From: Candidatus Sigynarchaeota archaeon
GTDB taxonomy: Archaea; Asgardarchaeota; Lokiarchaeia; Sigynarchaeales; Sigynarchaeaceae
Direction: 5' to 3'
DNA length: 33,608 nucleotides
NCBI GenBank assembly: GCA_030587525.1
Contig: JAUQYW010000556.1
Coordinates: 1-33,608, forward strand
A program made the translations under genes and the position numbers. This document shows positions 1-7,891 of the stretch, one piece after another. Each line of letters opens with the position of its first letter. The stretch's first letter is position 1. Below the pieces are notes generated by a model. It saw only the letters and a list, made by a program, of their open reading frames with translations. It was not told where the DNA came from and made no database searches.

Positions 1-1
1 C

Positions 2-361
2 GAAGATGGTGTTTATGACGAAATTTGTGAAGATTTGAAGTTTCCTAAAGGATCTGGCACGGGAGATCCCGTCGACCACGATACGTTTGCTCGCGTGATT
101 CAGATAATAAAGGACCGGTACCTCGAACCCACGACTAATGTTAAGGAATTGAAGCCTCTTGACTCGTTTTTGCCAGCCAAGGATAAGTTGAAAGTTATAT
201 CGCCTCGGCAGCAGGAAGAGGAGAATAAGAAACTGCGGAAATACGTGGAGCGCGACCCACCAGTCCCGAAAGAAAGCCTCGATGAAATCCTCGACTTGCT
301 GGAGAGCTGCCTTCGTTGGACTGCGAAAACGAGCCTTCGCTTAGTATTTACCGTTGGGTAA
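2..361 (+). CDS. 5'-truncated unknown protein, probably frame-broken into the next ORF
   Basis: The reading frame is open from base 2, so the gene enters from outside the window. About 119 residues are visible. The stretch is charged and helical, with a Lys/Glu-rich segment (QQEEENKKLRKYVER) and a DEILDLLES helix just before the end. I do not recognise a domain. The frame ends at 361, but the following frame (from 286 on) continues straight into well-folded sequence, and the last 18 or so residues here look like out-of-frame translation. A one-base loss (or two-base gain) near 300-315 would join the two into a single protein. Third codon positions are more A/T-rich here than in the downstream part, so a junction of two unrelated sequences is also possible. 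Confidence 0.5.
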   Translation, partial: EDGVYDEICEDLKFPKGSGTGDPVDHDTFARVIQIIKDRYLEPTTNVKELKPLDSFLPAKDKLKVISPRQQEEENKKLRKYVERDPPVPKESLDEILDLLESCLRWTAKTSLRLVFTVG

Positions 362-951
362 CCCCTATGACGATCATCACGACCGGCCTCAACGTGCTCT
401 ACGAGGGCATCACCATCGCCACCATCCAGAAGAGCCCGGGCATGACACCCCTGGTTTACGGATCGGCAAAGAATCTCGTCACCGCTCTCTATGACAAGAA
501 CGGCCGGCGAGCACTGTTCGACGGGGGCTTCACGCGTTTGTATTGCAACTGGGACAGCGCGGGCACGGGTCGATACGTGAAGAACGCGGCGGCGTGGCTG
601 GCCAACTATGACCAGTGGGGGCGATACGAGCACATCGCGCCCGAGCGCCACGCCGCGGGCCAGACGAGCCTTGGGAAGACGTCGTCGAAGGTGTTTTACT
701 ACATCGGCCAAGCCGAGACGCTCAGGATCGGCGGTTATTGGGAAAATGACGCGGAAGGGAAAGTCACTGTGTATGGTCCTGATGAAAAAGTCGCGAAGGA
801 AGCCACGTTCACGGGCAACGAACACTATTTCGAGATGCCCGTTGCCGCGCCGGGCATCTGGAGCGCCGACGTGACATTCACGAGCGGGGCAAAGAAAGCA
901 TATACTTACGTCATTTCCGCCGGCCAGGTAAAGAAGACCGCCAAGAAATGA
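316..951 (+). CDS. C-terminal GATase-like plus beta-sandwich region; possible frameshifted continuation of the upstream ORF
   Basis: This frame opens at 286 after a stop at 283-285. Its only early start codons are TTG at 316 and ATG at 367, neither with a clear ribosome binding site. The first ~100 residues (ITTGLNVLYEGITIATIQ, then LFDGGFTRLY, AGTGRYVKNAAAWL) resemble the class-I glutamine-amidotransferase-like module often found C-terminal to other domains in surface or sensor proteins. The last ~100 residues look like a small beta-sandwich, followed by a Lys-rich end (VKKTAKK). The fold call is from motif memory only. The lack of a good start and the overlap with the upstream ORF suggest this is the C-terminal half of one longer protein, split by a real or sequencing frameshift. 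If it is an independent gene, translation would begin at 316 or 367. Confidence 0.5.
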   Translation: MDCENEPSLSIYRWVTPMTIITTGLNVLYEGITIATIQKSPGMTPLVYGSAKNLVTALYDKNGRRALFDGGFTRLYCNWDSAGTGRYVKNAAAWLANYDQWGRYEHIAPERHAAGQTSLGKTSSKVFYYIGQAETLRIGGYWENDAEGKVTVYGPDEKVAKEATFTGNEHYFEMPVAAPGIWSADVTFTSGAKKAYTYVISAGQVKKTAKK

Positions 952-979
952 AGCCGGCATTGCACGCGGAAGGTCAAGA

Positions 980-2521
980 ATGATGCTACGAATGCGCACG
1001 GATCTGGTCGGCTTCGGGCCGTTCATCGCCATCATGGCATGGCTCTGGGGCCGGACCATCTGGGCTGCATCGCGCTATGGTGGGTACCCGCTGGCCACCG
1101 CGATCGGCTTGGCATCGATCATATTCGCAGCAATTGCGTATGTTTTGCTCGTGATTCGCACGCATCCTTTCACGAGGTGGTTCTTGTGCGTGTTCGGGAT
1201 CGCCTTGCTCGGGATAGGCGTGATCTTTGCAATTGCCGGGGAGTTCAAGGGCATGTACGTGCTCATCGGCACCTGCGGCTACGAGGGCGTGTATGGCATT
1301 ATCGTTGGCCACGATATTATCCGGCACTTGCCCCGCCAGCGGATGACGCCGGTAGAGGCGTTCAAGCTGCTCTTTCCAAAGCCGGCGCGGCGAGAAATCA
1401 CCGGGCTCGCATTATGCCTGGCCTTTGGCATCTCAGGTCTCATATCGACGCAAGTGTGGCAGTTCGACGCCCGCTCCGAGTTGCGTTTTTCCGTGACGAC
1501 GCAATCGATGCAAAATGCCGAGATCGGGCTGTACTTGGCAGATAGTTACGATTATGCCGATCCTCAAGCCTTCATTGACATCCTCAAGGACACGAACACG
1601 ACCTTGCTCTTACAAGGAAATCCTGACCTCTTCCGAGAGATCAACGGCTGGGAAACGAGGGGGAAGATCGCCGCGAACCTCACGAAGCTGTGCAACCTCG
1701 CCGGCGTGAAGGTAGAGATATGGCCGGTTGGTAGCCAAAACTTTTCATGCGCCTTGTCGCTTCGAAGCGTGGATTGCATGCCTGTCGTCTATCAGTATTT
1801 CAAGGATTGGGTGGCACGGCACAACATCACCGTGCAATATTACGCCTTCGATATCGAGGATTGGGTAGCACGACCCTTGATCGACGCGTCGCCATTCTCA
1901 GGGGCATTGGGCGGCATCCACGATATGGCGGAAAACCAGTATTTCATGAGAATAAACAGGTCGAACTGGGCGCAGCTCATCGCCCAGCAACAAGCGCTGA
2001 TCGACCAGATTCGCGCCGACGGCTATATCCCGCGAGGCACCATCAACAATTACGTGCTTGACGCACTCGACGGCGATTACAATGGCTACGCGATCGATTT
2101 TATGCAGAGTTACGAGATCCGCGGCTACGAGTATTTGAGCGCCATGGTCTACCGCAGTTGCGAGGGGGGGAACAACGATTCCTCGTATAACGTGTACAAG
2201 TATGCGCACTTGCTGGACGCCGTGTCGCCATATCCAAAATCGGCGATCTGCATCGGATGCATCGGCTACCCGGCGTACGAGACGAAGGAAGACATCGCGA
2301 ACGACGTGTGGCTCAGCGTCGCCGCAGGCGTTGATTCGGTTCGCATCTTCCGTGTAGAATCGTGGTTGAATCGGGAGGCGAATGAGACAGCTGGCTTCAA
2401 CGCGGTGCGCGATATGCTCGAGCTCTGCCGGGCCGGCGGAACGACGGTAACCGAGTACCGAGCGGCGTGGGACAACGCGATCTTCGGCTCGATCATCGGC
2501 GACGTGTTCGGGGACCTTTGA
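980..2521 (+). CDS. 5-TM protein with extracytoplasmic TIM-barrel-like (glycosidase-like) domain
   Basis: The start ATG at 980 follows a purine-rich GGAAGG at 968-973. Residues ~10-158 hold five hydrophobic segments (for example GFGPFIAIMAWLWG, IGLASIIFAAIAYVLLVI and ITGLALCLAFGISGLIST). The remaining ~350 residues form a soluble domain outside the membrane. It has alternating strands and helices typical of a TIM barrel, with an acidic strand end FDIEDW (D291, E293, D294) 43 residues after an IWP motif (W248), and a late strand pair AICIGCIGYP / VDSVRIFRVESW. Acidic residues at barrel strand ends suggest a glycoside hydrolase-like enzyme, but no named family is clear to me. The cytosolic protein at 32093-33256 shares the same landmarks with nearly identical spacing. 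It may be co-transcribed with the gene ending at 951 (28 nt gap). Confidence 0.75.
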   Translation: MMLRMRTDLVGFGPFIAIMAWLWGRTIWAASRYGGYPLATAIGLASIIFAAIAYVLLVIRTHPFTRWFLCVFGIALLGIGVIFAIAGEFKGMYVLIGTCGYEGVYGIIVGHDIIRHLPRQRMTPVEAFKLLFPKPARREITGLALCLAFGISGLISTQVWQFDARSELRFSVTTQSMQNAEIGLYLADSYDYADPQAFIDILKDTNTTLLLQGNPDLFREINGWETRGKIAANLTKLCNLAGVKVEIWPVGSQNFSCALSLRSVDCMPVVYQYFKDWVARHNITVQYYAFDIEDWVARPLIDASPFSGALGGIHDMAENQYFMRINRSNWAQLIAQQQALIDQIRADGYIPRGTINNYVLDALDGDYNGYAIDFMQSYEIRGYEYLSAMVYRSCEGGNNDSSYNVYKYAHLLDAVSPYPKSAICIGCIGYPAYETKEDIANDVWLSVAAGVDSVRIFRVESWLNREANETAGFNAVRDMLELCRAGGTTVTEYRAAWDNAIFGSIIGDVFGDL

Positions 2522-2595
2522 TTCTATTCATAATACACGTTTGCGATGCATTGAAACAAAAAAAAATGTGAAGAAAGAGGAAAAATTTTTAGTCT

Positions 2596-3084
2596 TTAGA
2601 GTACAGGGGGATACTTCAACGCAACGCGTTCCTTCTTGAGCACGCGTTTCGCGGAGATTTCTTGGACGTTCCCGCCGATGCCTACTTTCACGACGAGCTC
2701 GTGTTCACCCTCCTTGAGGCCACCAGGGTAATCGTAGATGAGCGCCAGCTTGCCGCCTACGGGGATGGTAACGCCCGCAGCATCCTTCAAGTTCTTGAGC
2801 GTGACGCTCTTGTTCTCATATCGCAATTCCACCTTGTTGAGGTCGACTGCCAATGCCTTGCCATCAAGGGTTACCGTGATCAACTTCGAAAGGTCATCGA
2901 CGCCCGCCAATTTCGCGAGCTCCTTCGGGTCACTCGGGATCTCCGAAGGAACGGTGAGAGGCGATATCACGTTCACGATATAGAAGCCGAACGCGTCGGG
3001 TTTTCCTGCGACTTTCTTGCAAACGTTAAAGAAGGAATCCTCAGGAATCATTCTTTTCAAAATGTATTTCGGGATGTAAGACAT
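2596..3084 (-). CDS. DUF6379 / C-glycoside deglycosidase beta-like protein, copy 1
   Basis: This encodes 162 residues and is about 88% identical to the divergently oriented copy at 3420-3908 (about 20 substitutions, no gaps). The open frame extends upstream to 3132. I place the start at 3084 (MSYIPKYILKRM) because the other copy begins there and has an in-frame stop just upstream, while the 18-20 nt before this ATG are conserved in both copies. The N-terminal KYILKRMIPEDSF, the central VTLDGKAL and the PGGLKEGEHELVV segment match my memory of the DUF6379 family, small beta proteins that include the beta subunit of C-glycoside deglycosidases. No alpha subunit (sugar-phosphate isomerase-like TIM barrel) lies next to it. 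Family assignment is moderately sure; substrate is unknown. A T-rich stretch on the minus strand (2556-2565) probably ends transcription. Confidence 0.7.
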   Translation of the reverse strand: MSYIPKYILKRMIPEDSFFNVCKKVAGKPDAFGFYIVNVISPLTVPSEIPSDPKELAKLAGVDDLSKLITVTLDGKALAVDLNKVELRYENKSVTLKNLKDAAGVTIPVGGKLALIYDYPGGLKEGEHELVVKVGIGGNVQEISAKRVLKKERVALKYPPVL

Positions 3085-3211
3085 AACATATTCAGCTCTT
3101 TTTTGCAATTCTAGGTAATCCAGCACGTTCATGGCGCGGTCAACGATATTTCGTCCTTGCCATCAACGCGCGTCCTACTCGATGGTAGTGTGATTTGATT
3201 CGGCTTGGTAA

Positions 3212-3313
3212 CTATTAAAAAATATCGCCAAAAATTGTAATACATCGAGCGCGGAAACCTTACCTTGCCCCTTTATTAGGGATATTACAATTTTTTTAGA
3301 TTTTTTTAAATAG
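3212..3313. repeat. 31-bp inverted repeat: mirrored promoter regions of the duplicated pair
   Basis: Arms at 3212-3242 and 3283-3313 are reverse complements at 26 of 31 positions, including a perfect 13-base core (AAAAATTGTAATA at 3230-3242, TATTACAATTTTT at 3283-3295). The spacer is 40 bp. Read toward each gene, both arms run from TATTACAATTTTT to an A/T-rich TATA-like element (TTTTAAATAG on the plus side), placed 128 nt before the ATG of copy 1 and 107 nt before that of copy 2. The simplest reading is that the gene was duplicated in inverted orientation together with its promoter, leaving each copy with its own TATA element and a leader of about 85-100 nt. The shared core could also be an operator. 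Confidence 0.7.
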
Positions 3314-3419
3314 CGGCACCTTGTTTTAGGTAAATAGCCCGTCAAGGTTGGGTGTAGTGTTCGGAAAGCTTCCGATCTTCGACGGCATTGAAATACATAG
3401 GTAAAGAGTTGAAAATATC

Positions 3420-3908
3420 ATGTCTTATATTCCAAAATATATCCTCAAACGGATGATTCCAGAGGACTCGTTCTTCAATGTTTGCAAGAAGACCGCGGGA
3501 AAGCCCGACGCGATTGGCTTGTACATCGTGAACGTGATATCCCCGCTCACCGTTCCTGCGGAGATCCCGAGTGACCCGAAGGAGCTCGCTAAGCTTGCGG
3601 GCGTAGATGACCTCTCGAAACTGATCTCTATTACCATTGATGGAAAGGCAGTGCCATTCGACATCAACAAATTGGAATTGCGATTCGAGAACAAGGGCGT
3701 CACGCTCAAGAACTTGAAGGATGCTGCGGGTGTTACCGTCCCTGTCGGCGGCAAGCTGGCCCTCATCTATGATTACCCTGGTGGCCTCAAGGAGGGTGAA
3801 CACGAGATCGTCATTAAGGCGGGCATCGGCGGTAATGTTCAGGAAATAGCTGCGAAACGCGTGCTCAAGAAGGAGCGCGTTGCGTTGAAGTATCCTCCCG
3901 TTATCTAA
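3420..3908 (+). CDS. DUF6379 / C-glycoside deglycosidase beta-like protein, copy 2
   Basis: This is the plus-strand twin of 2596-3084: 162 residues with the same start (MSYIPKYILKRM) and a C-terminus differing only in the last residue (KYPPVI versus KYPPVL). Differences cluster around residues 70-92 (ISITIDGKAVPFDINKLELRFEN), so that strand pair is the least constrained or is where the copies have specialised. The core PVGGKLALIYDYPGGLKEGEHE is kept. The ATG has an in-frame TAA six codons upstream, which fixes the start. The promoter region mirrors that of the other copy. The likely role is as an accessory or catalytic beta-sandwich in sugar (C-glycoside-type) metabolism, an inference from family resemblance only. 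Confidence 0.7.
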   Translation: MSYIPKYILKRMIPEDSFFNVCKKTAGKPDAIGLYIVNVISPLTVPAEIPSDPKELAKLAGVDDLSKLISITIDGKAVPFDINKLELRFENKGVTLKNLKDAAGVTVPVGGKLALIYDYPGGLKEGEHEIVIKAGIGGNVQEIAAKRVLKKERVALKYPPVI

Positions 3909-3923
3909 TTAGCAAAATACCAA

Positions 3924-3957
3924 ATTTTCTTCTCATTTTTTATTCTCTTAAAAAAAA
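3924..3957 (+). terminator. T-rich terminator after DUF6379-like copy 2
   Basis: Fifteen bases past the stop codon the plus strand carries a T-rich run (TTTTCTTCTCATTTTTT) with no hairpin, which is the usual form of an archaeal intrinsic terminator. The rest of the gap to 4030 is A-rich and holds no open frame of note. Confidence 0.45.
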
Positions 3958-4030
3958 TCAATTATGCAACAAGATTATCGATGATCACGAAGAATAAGAG
4001 AAAAGAGGGAGAAAAGAAAAGAGGGATTAT

Positions 4031-4612
4031 TTAAGCGAGTGTCCAGACGACGGATCGACCATCTTTTGCCTTTCCCGCACGGCGTACGAGACCATCGTGC
4101 TCCAAGGCACTCATGATGGCCCAAATCTCCGAGCTCGCGATCTTGAAATGGCTGCGGATTTCAGGCGTAGGCAACGTGTTTTTTCGAAGCATGTTGCAGA
4201 TGATGCGCTTGATTTCTTTCACGTTGTCATCCTCAGCGTCAGTGCTTGCACCTGCAGCTTCACCATCCGTGCCCTCGTCTTTTTCCATCTGCGCCGATAT
4301 GCTCTCAGCAAGTGATTTCAAGCGGGTCATATCTTCCAACGCTTTCGTGGTCTTCAAGAACAAGCAGATGAGGTCCATGCCTTTGGGGAACCCGACCACG
4401 CTGAACGAGTCGTAGACGATCGCTTGGGGCGTGGGGCTTCCACCATTGCCACCCTTGAACGCGAGGTAGGTCGCGAGGGCAAATTGATCGTAATCAAGAT
4501 TCAAGCCAGTTTTTGCATCGATTTCCTTCTTCCACCGGACCATGGGTCCAGCAATCATGTCGAAGCCAATGTTCATGACGCTCGACACGTCATCGTTGAT
4601 GTTTCCTGCCAT
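4031..4612 (-). CDS. Longin/roadblock-like domain plus winged-helix protein, partner of the Arf-like GTPase
   Basis: The product has 193 residues. The N-terminal ~110 residues begin with strand-like FDMIAGPMVRWKKEI and continue with alternating strands and helices (AIVYDSFSVVGFPKGMDLICLFLKT), consistent with a small profilin-like domain of the longin/roadblock kind that binds small GTPases. An acidic, Ala/Gly-rich linker (residues ~110-128) leads to a C-terminal winged helix (~residues 130-193: NVKEIKRIICNMLRKN, LPTPEIRSHFKI, IWAIMSALEHDGLVRR, then the wing). The gene starts 6 nt after the GTPase stop, and GTGAT inside the end of the GTPase gene can act as ribosome binding site. The pair is therefore one operon. 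A GTPase-controlled transcription factor or GTPase regulator is the natural guess. Fold calls are from pattern only. Confidence 0.65.
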   Translation of the reverse strand: MAGNINDDVSSVMNIGFDMIAGPMVRWKKEIDAKTGLNLDYDQFALATYLAFKGGNGGSPTPQAIVYDSFSVVGFPKGMDLICLFLKTTKALEDMTRLKSLAESISAQMEKDEGTDGEAAGASTDAEDDNVKEIKRIICNMLRKNTLPTPEIRSHFKIASSEIWAIMSALEHDGLVRRAGKAKDGRSVVWTLA

Positions 4613-4618
4613 TGTTCA

Positions 4619-5098
4619 TCACTTTCTTTTCAAGCATTGTTTTAAAATTGCGTACATCTTTTCCTGGTTGTCGGGATCAGTCGCCACCAGGGGATACGCG
4701 GGAACGCCCAGCAAGTTTGCGACCCGTTCAGCGCTCATGGCGCCCGGGATGTCTTGCTTGTTCGCGACGGCGATGATGTTGCAATCGTCGTCCTCCGTGA
4801 GCCGCTTGGCCCACTCGATCAGCTGCTTGGTCTGGAGCACGTTGACCGGCGTCGAATCGGTCACGACCACGATGACGTCAGAACCGAGGATGTACTGCTT
4901 CCAGAACTCGTAGAACGCCGCCTGCCCTCCAAAATCCCAGCAGACCGCCGTCGAATTCTTGCCCATCTTGATGGCACCCCGGTCGAAACCTTGCGTCGGG
5001 ATATATTGCCCCGTGATGTCTTTTCCTTCCAAGAGCTTGAGCAACGTGGTTTTACCAACCGCGGGGGCTCCAAGGATCGCACATTTACTGGTGTTCAT
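4619..5098 (-). CDS. Arf-family small GTPase
   Basis: With start ATG at 5098 (an in-frame GTG lies at 5107), the protein has 159 residues, a minimal G domain. Visible motifs: P-loop GAPAVGKT (residues 10-17), switch I PTQGF (T35), switch II WDFGGQ (54-59, the Arf-type GGQ with Phe where Arf has Val), base-recognition NKQD (113-116) followed by the Arf-like PGAMSAERVANLLG. The N-terminus is too short for an Arf amphipathic helix and has no Gly2, so membrane attachment, if any, must come from a partner. It is first in an operon with the winged-helix protein and diverges from the KaiC-like ATPase. Arf-like GTPases are abundant in Asgard archaea, so this is the main taxonomic clue. Confidence 0.9.
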   Translation of the reverse strand: MNTSKCAILGAPAVGKTTLLKLLEGKDITGQYIPTQGFDRGAIKMGKNSTAVCWDFGGQAAFYEFWKQYILGSDVIVVVTDSTPVNVLQTKQLIEWAKRLTEDDDCNIIAVANKQDIPGAMSAERVANLLGVPAYPLVATDPDNQEKMYAILKQCLKRK

Positions 5099-5288
5099 AG
5101 TTTTCACGCATTCAACAAGATATCACGCTTTAATGAACCACAAAATCGATCCGAACTATAAAGCCCCGGGTATTATCCGCATGACATCGCCGGAGTGATC
5201 CGAAAGTCTATTATTACTTGGGGTTGCGATATGACCTATCGCTAACGATTAATGGATCGAGACGAGGCTGGTTGATATTTCGCGTGCG

Positions 5289-6794
5289 TTGGCAAGTATA
5301 TTCGACATGGTAGACAAGAATCCCATCGTGTATGATATAATACTTCCAGATTTTGTAGCAAAAATCATGGATCTCCCGTTTGGGTATACCATGAACATCA
5401 AGGGCGATGCAGGGACAGGTAAAAGTACGTTTGCCATGGAAGTCTGCATGCAGAACTTGGACCGGGCAGCCTTGGTCTTCGTTTCGACCCGCGCCAACTT
5501 GCAGGATCTGCAAACCCAATACACCGCGTTCGTCCAGAAAATGGGCCAGGCCAAGATCAAGGACCTTGATACCCTGGGAATGACCGAGGACAAGCTGAAA
5601 CTGCTCAATGTCGACACGGACAAGCTCTTGAACATCTTTTTTGACTTTGAAAAGATCATCAAGGATATCAACGCCAAGCCGAACCAGAAAATCATCGTCG
5701 TCATCGATTCCATCGAGAAGATGATCACGGCCATCAAGAAACGGGAACCGCTGACCACGGATGTCCTGGTCTACGAGACCCTTATTAGCTATGCAAGGAA
5801 GTTTAGCTTGAAGCTGTTCATCATCGCCGAAACGAGCCAGAAATCCCAGACCGATTATCTCGTTGATGGCATCGTGACATTGTACCGGGACATTCAAACG
5901 GTTCCCGATCGCATCTTGCGCACGATGGAAGTGCAGAAGCTCAGGAACATCGTCATCGACCAGCAAGTGATCCTGTTCACGCTGTATCAAGGGAGGTTCC
6001 GAGCCATTCCTTACTTGAAGCCCCGGCTCGCCCTACTCTCGGCGGATCAAAAGGTCAAGACCATGTATGATTTGATGGTAAGAAATCAGCTAAGCCAGAT
6101 GTTTTTCGTGAACCTTTTTCAAGCGAAGAAAATATACACGGAAATTACCTCAGATAGCAACGAGGTATTGATCTTATGGCACGTGATTTTCGTCGTCGTC
6201 GCGCTGCTGAACAAGATCAGCGTTGTTTACATGCCACCAGCAGACATGAACGTGGGGAGGTTTCTCAAAGCCTTGAAAACCGCTTTCGGGGAGGATTTGC
6301 TCCGGAAATACTTTAAAGTAGGCTTTTTCCCGTCGCCGAAGACGCCCGAGTGGATGCCCGAGTACATGCTCACGTCCCAGTCAGATGACATCCTCGAGGA
6401 ATTTCGGGTCGCAAGGCCCGCGCTCGAATCCTTGCGGAAGGTTTCCGGCATGCGCGGCAACCTGGTGATCATGCCCCTCGATTCCATCTTTATCAAGTAC
6501 AACCACGACACCTTGCCGGGTTTTTTCCAGAACTTGCAGCGCGAGGGAATCCTCGTCGACGAGGATTGCTTGCTGGCCACGAACTTGCTCACGAAGGAAA
6601 TGGATCCCTTGCATGTCCGGTTCGCGGAGAGCTTCTCGTCGAGGATCCTCTTCACCATGCGCGGGATCCAGGTCGCCAAGACGCAGGTCATGTACTGGGT
6701 CAAGCTCCCGCGGCCCGCTTACGCGCTCGTTCCCACGATGAACGAGAAGGCGATCTTTACCATCGATAAACTCGACATCATGCCAATCATGTAA
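5289..6794 (+). CDS. KaiC/GvpD-like RecA-superfamily ATPase
   Basis: The protein has 501 residues if TTG at 5289 is used; ATG at 5307 would remove only six residues. Walker A is GDAGTGKST (residues 39-47) and Walker B is KIIVVIDS (134-141), preceded by FVSTRANLQDLQTQY, which is typical of KaiC-type ATPases that bind ATP and often sense partners. Residues ~85-130 insert a helical segment after the second strand. The C-terminal ~260 residues have no second Walker A, yet carry strand-helix patterning (ISVVYMPPADMNVGRFLKAL, GNLVIMPLDSIFIKYN, RILFTMRGIQVAK). This suggests a degenerate second RecA-like half or a distinct sensory domain. It is divergent from the Arf-like GTPase operon across 190 bp, so shared regulation is plausible. 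The exact role is unknown. Confidence 0.75.
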   Translation: MASIFDMVDKNPIVYDIILPDFVAKIMDLPFGYTMNIKGDAGTGKSTFAMEVCMQNLDRAALVFVSTRANLQDLQTQYTAFVQKMGQAKIKDLDTLGMTEDKLKLLNVDTDKLLNIFFDFEKIIKDINAKPNQKIIVVIDSIEKMITAIKKREPLTTDVLVYETLISYARKFSLKLFIIAETSQKSQTDYLVDGIVTLYRDIQTVPDRILRTMEVQKLRNIVIDQQVILFTLYQGRFRAIPYLKPRLALLSADQKVKTMYDLMVRNQLSQMFFVNLFQAKKIYTEITSDSNEVLILWHVIFVVVALLNKISVVYMPPADMNVGRFLKALKTAFGEDLLRKYFKVGFFPSPKTPEWMPEYMLTSQSDDILEEFRVARPALESLRKVSGMRGNLVIMPLDSIFIKYNHDTLPGFFQNLQREGILVDEDCLLATNLLTKEMDPLHVRFAESFSSRILFTMRGIQVAKTQVMYWVKLPRPAYALVPTMNEKAIFTIDKLDIMPIM

Positions 6795-6882
6795 TCATCT
6801 CCTATTTTTTAACTGAACGAACTGGTGTTACGGCAGCTGCTAGTCCTTCACGTAACTTGGTCGAGGAAAAATAAAAAAAAGG

Positions 6883-7782
6883 TTAATAGGTGGAGCGGAT
6901 GTATCCGGCCATCAAGATTGCGGCACCGATGATGTTTCCAAAGATGAACACCATCCAGTTGAGCGGCATATCCTGCAATAACATATCCCGGAGCAAGTGT
7001 AGCAATACCATTACGAACGTGATGAGGAATCCAATGGCGATCGTTAGCGAGTTCTTGCGTAACGCACCCGACGATTGACCCGCAAGGGAGAAATAGATAA
7101 CAGGCAGTGCGATGATTGCAAGGATTATCCCGATTCCTGGGAGCCCGATCGTTGCGTACCCCACGTATTGCCACCACTCTGGCACGGGTGGATCCCCGAG
7201 CGGGGGCGTCGGCCAAGTGGCAGCTTGTATGAAAGAACAGATAATGCCGGCAAGACCCGCTATCGATCCGATCACGATGATGGTCGTGATTGGGAATTTC
7301 TTGCTGTTCTTGATATGTTTCTCTATGCTGTGGATGATCGGGACCGTGCTCAAGCAGGCAATCGCGATCGCAAATAACGCATCACTACGACCGAAAGGCG
7401 CCATGTCGGGAATGACGAGCGTTGCGAAATTAAAAGGGGCTCGACTCGTTATCGAATAAAACACGACGATTCCTTGCGCAAGGCCGATCAACAAGAATAA
7501 TGCTGCCAAGCTGTTATGAAACGTCTTCTGTACCGGGGTAGTCGACACCCTTGCTTCCATAATCAAGTAGAATCCGGAAACCCAATAGAACAGAACGAGA
7601 ATAATGGTGAGCGTCCAGGCTAATCCGTTTGCTTGGACGGTCAGATCACTCATGTTTATGTTGAAAGTAAATTGTCCGGGGTATGATGCTTCCAAACCTA
7701 GAAATCCTGTAATAACCAAATAAACCGTAGTGATAAAGATGCCCGCGGCGATGATCGCAAAAAGGAGTTTTCGTCTTTGCAT
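6883..7782 (-). CDS. 8-TM membrane protein of unknown function
   Basis: The product has 299 residues and eight predicted hydrophobic segments, starting with LLFAIIAAGIFITTVYLVI and ending with FIFGNIIGAAILMAGYI. An extracytoplasmic loop of ~30 residues follows the first segment (SYPGQFTFNINMSDLT, with an N-glycosylation sequon). A second loop carries a proline-rich stretch (TWPTPPLGDPPVPEWWQ). The start ATG at 7782 is preceded by GGTGGAT at 5 nt. No conserved charged pair in the membrane or family signature is evident to me. It stands alone, divergent from the acyl-CoA synthetase gene. A/T tracts on both sides of the 6795-6882 spacer (T-run at 6803-6808 on plus, A-run 6871-6878 giving T on minus) likely terminate it and the convergent KaiC-like gene. 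Confidence 0.75.
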   Translation of the reverse strand: MQRRKLLFAIIAAGIFITTVYLVITGFLGLEASYPGQFTFNINMSDLTVQANGLAWTLTIILVLFYWVSGFYLIMEARVSTTPVQKTFHNSLAALFLLIGLAQGIVVFYSITSRAPFNFATLVIPDMAPFGRSDALFAIAIACLSTVPIIHSIEKHIKNSKKFPITTIIVIGSIAGLAGIICSFIQAATWPTPPLGDPPVPEWWQYVGYATIGLPGIGIILAIIALPVIYFSLAGQSSGALRKNSLTIAIGFLITFVMVLLHLLRDMLLQDMPLNWMVFIFGNIIGAAILMAGYIRSTY

Positions 7783-7891
7783 TGGTATCCACCAATATGG
7801 TTTTCGTCTATACTATGACCCGTGATATTTCCTAGTGAGGCTATCGCCTTTTATTTTAAAAAGGGTTCCCTTTGACTATCAGTATCCAAGG

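Noticed and set aside
3085..3132. N-terminal extension of the first DUF6379-like gene (MNVLDYLELQKRAEYV)
   Set aside because: The twin gene has an in-frame stop in the matching place, and only the last ~20 nt before the shared ATG are conserved, so the extension is probably leader.
3212..3313. Inverted repeat as transposon ends or a rho-independent hairpin
   Set aside because: No transposase or target-site duplication is present, and the arms fit better as mirrored promoters of divergent duplicate genes.
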